This document shows, one piece after another, positions 5,299 through 6,997 of a DNA stretch of 6,997 nucleotides. The stretch covers positions 1 through 6,997 of the forward strand of contig JAQUUV010000111.1 in assembly GCA_028693695.1 (NCBI GenBank), given 5' to 3'. This DNA is from Syntrophomonas sp. Its GTDB lineage: Bacteria; Bacillota; Syntrophomonadia; Syntrophomonadales; Syntrophomonadaceae. Position 1 is the first letter of the stretch. The number at the start of each line of letters is the position of its first letter. Both the position numbers and the translations under genes were made by a program. Below the pieces are notes generated by a model, which was not told the origin of the DNA, ran no database searches, and was given only the letters and a program-made list of their open reading frames with translations.

Positions 5299-6132
5299 CT
5301 ACAAACCTAGCAGTTCCAAAATTCGATCTAAGTCCTCTTCGTTGTAATAAGCTATTTCGATTTTTCCGCCGCGTCGCTGACCATTTATTTCTGCCCGAGT
5401 TCCAAAATACCTTTGTAGTCGATCTTCCAGCTCTAGCAGATCAGCGCTTTTTCCTTTATCTTGGACCCTATTTGCTTTGCTGGACTTTACTTTTTGCTCA
5501 ATCTGTCGAACTGACAACTTGCTCTTTATAATTTCGTTCGCTGCCAGAAGCTGTTCTTGGGGACTACTCAATGCCAGCAAGGCTCGGGCATGACCGGGCG
5601 AAATTTGTTTTCGATCTACCATTTCAATAATTTCAGGCCTTAAACTTAAAAGTCGCATAGTATTGGTGACATATGCGCGGCTTTTACCAATTCTTTCAGC
5701 GATAAATTCCTGAGTATAGTTATATTGTTCCACCATATTTTTATAGGCCCTAGCCTCTTCAATAGCGGATAAATCATCGCGTTGTATGTTCTCTACCAAA
5801 GAAACCTCCGCCGCCTCAATGTCCTCCATTTCCTTAACTAGCGCCGGTATAAGCTGAAGTCCTGCCATCTCTGCCGCCCGCCAGCGCCTTTCACCAGCAA
5901 TTATTTCGTAAAATTCTCCAATCGGCCTCACCAAGACTGGCTGAAGTATGCCATGTTCCCTAATAGAGTTGGCCAATTCCCGCAGAGATTCCTCATCAAA
6001 GCTTTTGCGCGGTTGGTCATCCTGGGGAATAATCAGATCCAGTTCCAGTTCTATAACTTGTGCCGAATCAAACTCCGTGGTCGATAGCAATGCCTCTAGA
6101 CCTCTACCTAGCCCGTGTTCTTTCCTCCCCAC
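5299..6132 (-). CDS. parB: Chromosome partitioning protein ParB (Spo0J), CTPase and parS-binding clamp
   Basis: The 277-residue protein is a full-length chromosomal ParB. Visible parts: an N-terminal ParA-stimulating peptide, GLGRGLEALL (7-16); the ParB/sulfiredoxin-like CTPase domain, with IIPQDDQPRKSFDEESLREL (34-53), GILQPVLVRP (61-70), the CTP-binding GERRWRAAE (80-88) and ENIQRDDLSAIEEA (114-127); a helix-turn-helix that reads parS (about 138-162, TQEFIAERIGKSRAYVTNTMRLL); a recognition-support region with ISPGHARALL (177-186); and a C-terminal dimerisation domain (about 230-277, ending ILELLGL). In spore formers Spo0J also loads SMC at the origin and, with Soj, affects sporulation initiation. 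The start is GTG at 6130-6132, with AAGGAGGT (6141-6148) 8 bases upstream. It overlaps the parA 3' end by 29 bases. Two parS sites lie just beyond its terminator, as expected for a self-contained module. Confidence 0.97.
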   Translation of the reverse strand: MGRKEHGLGRGLEALLSTTEFDSAQVIELELDLIIPQDDQPRKSFDEESLRELANSIREHGILQPVLVRPIGEFYEIIAGERRWRAAEMAGLQLIPALVKEMEDIEAAEVSLVENIQRDDLSAIEEARAYKNMVEQYNYTQEFIAERIGKSRAYVTNTMRLLSLRPEIIEMVDRKQISPGHARALLALSSPQEQLLAANEIIKSKLSVRQIEQKVKSSKANRVQDKGKSADLLELEDRLQRYFGTRAEINGQRRGGKIEIAYYNEEDLDRILELLGL

Positions 6133-6886
6133 GTTTCAATACCTCCTTGGCTAAATCTCTATAAACTTCGGCTCCCTTGGAGCGGGGGTCATATAATGCG
6201 ATAGGTTTACCATGACTGGGCGCTTCACTTAACCTCACATTTCGAGGAATAATGGTCTGATAAACCTCCCTCTTAAAATGCTTTTTTACCTCGTCGACTA
6301 CCTGTATGGAAAGATTGGTCCGCCCATCGAACATGGTGAAAAGTATTCCCTCTATCTTCAATTTCGGGTTTAACCTTTTTCTTACCAACTGAACAGTGTC
6401 CACAAGTTGGCTGAGTCCCTCCAACGCATAGTATTCACATTGGAGAGGAATTAAGACCGAATCACTGACGGTCAAAGCATTAACAGTCAGCAACCCCAAA
6501 GACGGGGCACAATCCAAAAATATGTAGTCATAATAATCCTTTACCGTCTCCAATCCTCGGGCGAGCACTTGCTCCCGATCTGGGCGGGAAGCCAGTTCTA
6601 CCTCGGCTCCGGCCAATTGGATCGTTGATGGTATTAAATCCAATCGATCAATCCGGGTGTGTGTCATAACCTGCCGGAATTCAAGCCCTTCTATCAGAAA
6701 ATCGTACATGCAATATTTGAGCCGTTTACGGTTAATTCCCAGCCCACTGGTAGCATTGCCCTGCGGATCGCAATCCAGCAGGAGTACTTTATAACCTTCC
6801 ATGGCTATAAAGGTCGCCAAATTAATTGCCGTAGTGGTTTTGCCCACTCCCCCCTTCTGGTTGGTAACCGCAATTGTCCTTGCCAT
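6104..6886 (-). CDS. parA: Chromosome partitioning ATPase ParA (Soj)
   Basis: The 260-residue ATPase belongs to the MinD/ParA deviant Walker family and forms ATP-dependent dimers on nonspecific DNA, pulling ParB-parS complexes apart. Motifs: deviant Walker A KGGVGKTT (11-18) with signature Lys11 and catalytic-site Lys16; the A' motif DCDPQGNAT (38-46); Walker B IFLDCAPSLG (122-131) with Asp125; and the DNA-binding basic patch around RNVRLSEAPSHGKP (215-228). There is no N-terminal helix-turn-helix, so it is the small chromosomal Soj type and not a plasmid ParA of the P1 type, which also represses its own promoter. The ATG at 6884-6886 has AAGGTGG (6894-6900) 7 bases upstream and begins at the family-typical MARTIAVTNQKGGVGKT. 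Its last ten codons overlap parB. In related genomes noc and gidB/rsmG lie upstream, which would be off the right edge. Confidence 0.97.
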   Translation of the reverse strand: MARTIAVTNQKGGVGKTTTAINLATFIAMEGYKVLLLDCDPQGNATSGLGINRKRLKYCMYDFLIEGLEFRQVMTHTRIDRLDLIPSTIQLAGAEVELASRPDREQVLARGLETVKDYYDYIFLDCAPSLGLLTVNALTVSDSVLIPLQCEYYALEGLSQLVDTVQLVRKRLNPKLKIEGILFTMFDGRTNLSIQVVDEVKKHFKREVYQTIIPRNVRLSEAPSHGKPIALYDPRSKGAEVYRDLAKEVLKRGEERTRAR

Positions 6887-6931
6887 CCCTTGTCCACCTT
6901 TCTTCCCCCAAAGACCTCTAAAAACTTGTTC

Positions 6932-6959
6932 ATTATTCTATTTCTATTTCTTCTTGCAA
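6932..6959 (-). promoter_or_regulatory. Possible sigma-A promoter for parA-parB
   Basis: The minus strand has TTGCAA (6959-6954), a 16-base spacer and AATAAT (6937-6932), giving a start of transcription near 6925 and a leader of about 39 bases before the parA ATG. Both boxes are imperfect and the region is AT-rich; the operon could also be transcribed from a promoter further right, outside the window. Confidence 0.35.
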
Positions 6960-6997
6960 TATTCCTTCCCTAAGACTTTAATCTAGCACAAAAGATT

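Noticed and set aside
1..6997. CRISPR arrays, tRNA or rRNA genes, riboswitches, insertion-sequence genes.
   Set aside because: No spaced direct repeats, cloverleaf, conserved RNA motif or transposase reading frame was recognised on either strand by eye. A covariance-model search would be needed to exclude small RNAs.

Overview
The window looks like an origin-proximal piece of the chromosome of an endospore-forming, probably anaerobic member of the Firmicutes (Clostridia). The pointers are: a chromosomal ParA/ParB (Soj/Spo0J) pair with parS sites beside it; YyaC, a protein known from spore formers, behind a sequence matching a forespore sigma-F promoter; strong AGGAGG-type ribosome binding sites throughout; and SelA, the bacterial selenocysteine enzyme. 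A Syntrophomonas-like organism would fit, but that is an impression from protein style and is not proven here.

Layout from left to right. Positions 1-500 (-) hold the N-terminal third of selA, running off the left edge. One base upstream of its start ends ykvI-like (502-1599, -), a ten-helix membrane protein. A divergent gap carries the candidate forespore promoter for yyaC (1715-2350, +). Between the convergent yyaC and bactofilin genes sits a long hairpin-forming repeat (about 2350-2473) of the dispersed GGGACGGTTCTC type. Next come bactofilin (2498-2890, -) and the M23 endopeptidase gene just upstream of it (2943-3851, -), which form a cell-wall/cytoskeleton pair. Divergent from these is larC (4001-5179, +), for nickel-pincer cofactor synthesis. 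The convergent gap 5180-5298 holds two parS sites, one at the exact centre of a 46-bp perfect palindrome, and a terminator for parB. Finally parB (5299-6132, -) and parA (6104-6886, -) overlap by 29 bases, with a possible promoter near the right edge.

How it works together: ParA and ParB with the adjacent parS sites form the origin segregation module. In Bacillus subtilis yyaC lies just downstream of soj-spo0J, so parA-parB...yyaC here is conserved synteny with larC and the M23-bactofilin pair in between. SelA and LarC are cofactor/selenium enzymes with no evident tie to segregation.

All genes are recognisable families and no wholly new gene system is evident. The most notable features are the parS-centred palindrome, the candidate sigma-F promoter, the hairpin repeat touching the yyaC stop codon, the lone larC, and the tight ykvI-selA coupling. 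Four starts were chosen on ribosome-binding-site evidence: GTG for selA, GTG for bactofilin, an internal ATG for the M23 gene and an internal ATG for larC. No gene-free stretch exceeds 300 bases; the longest are about 150 bases.
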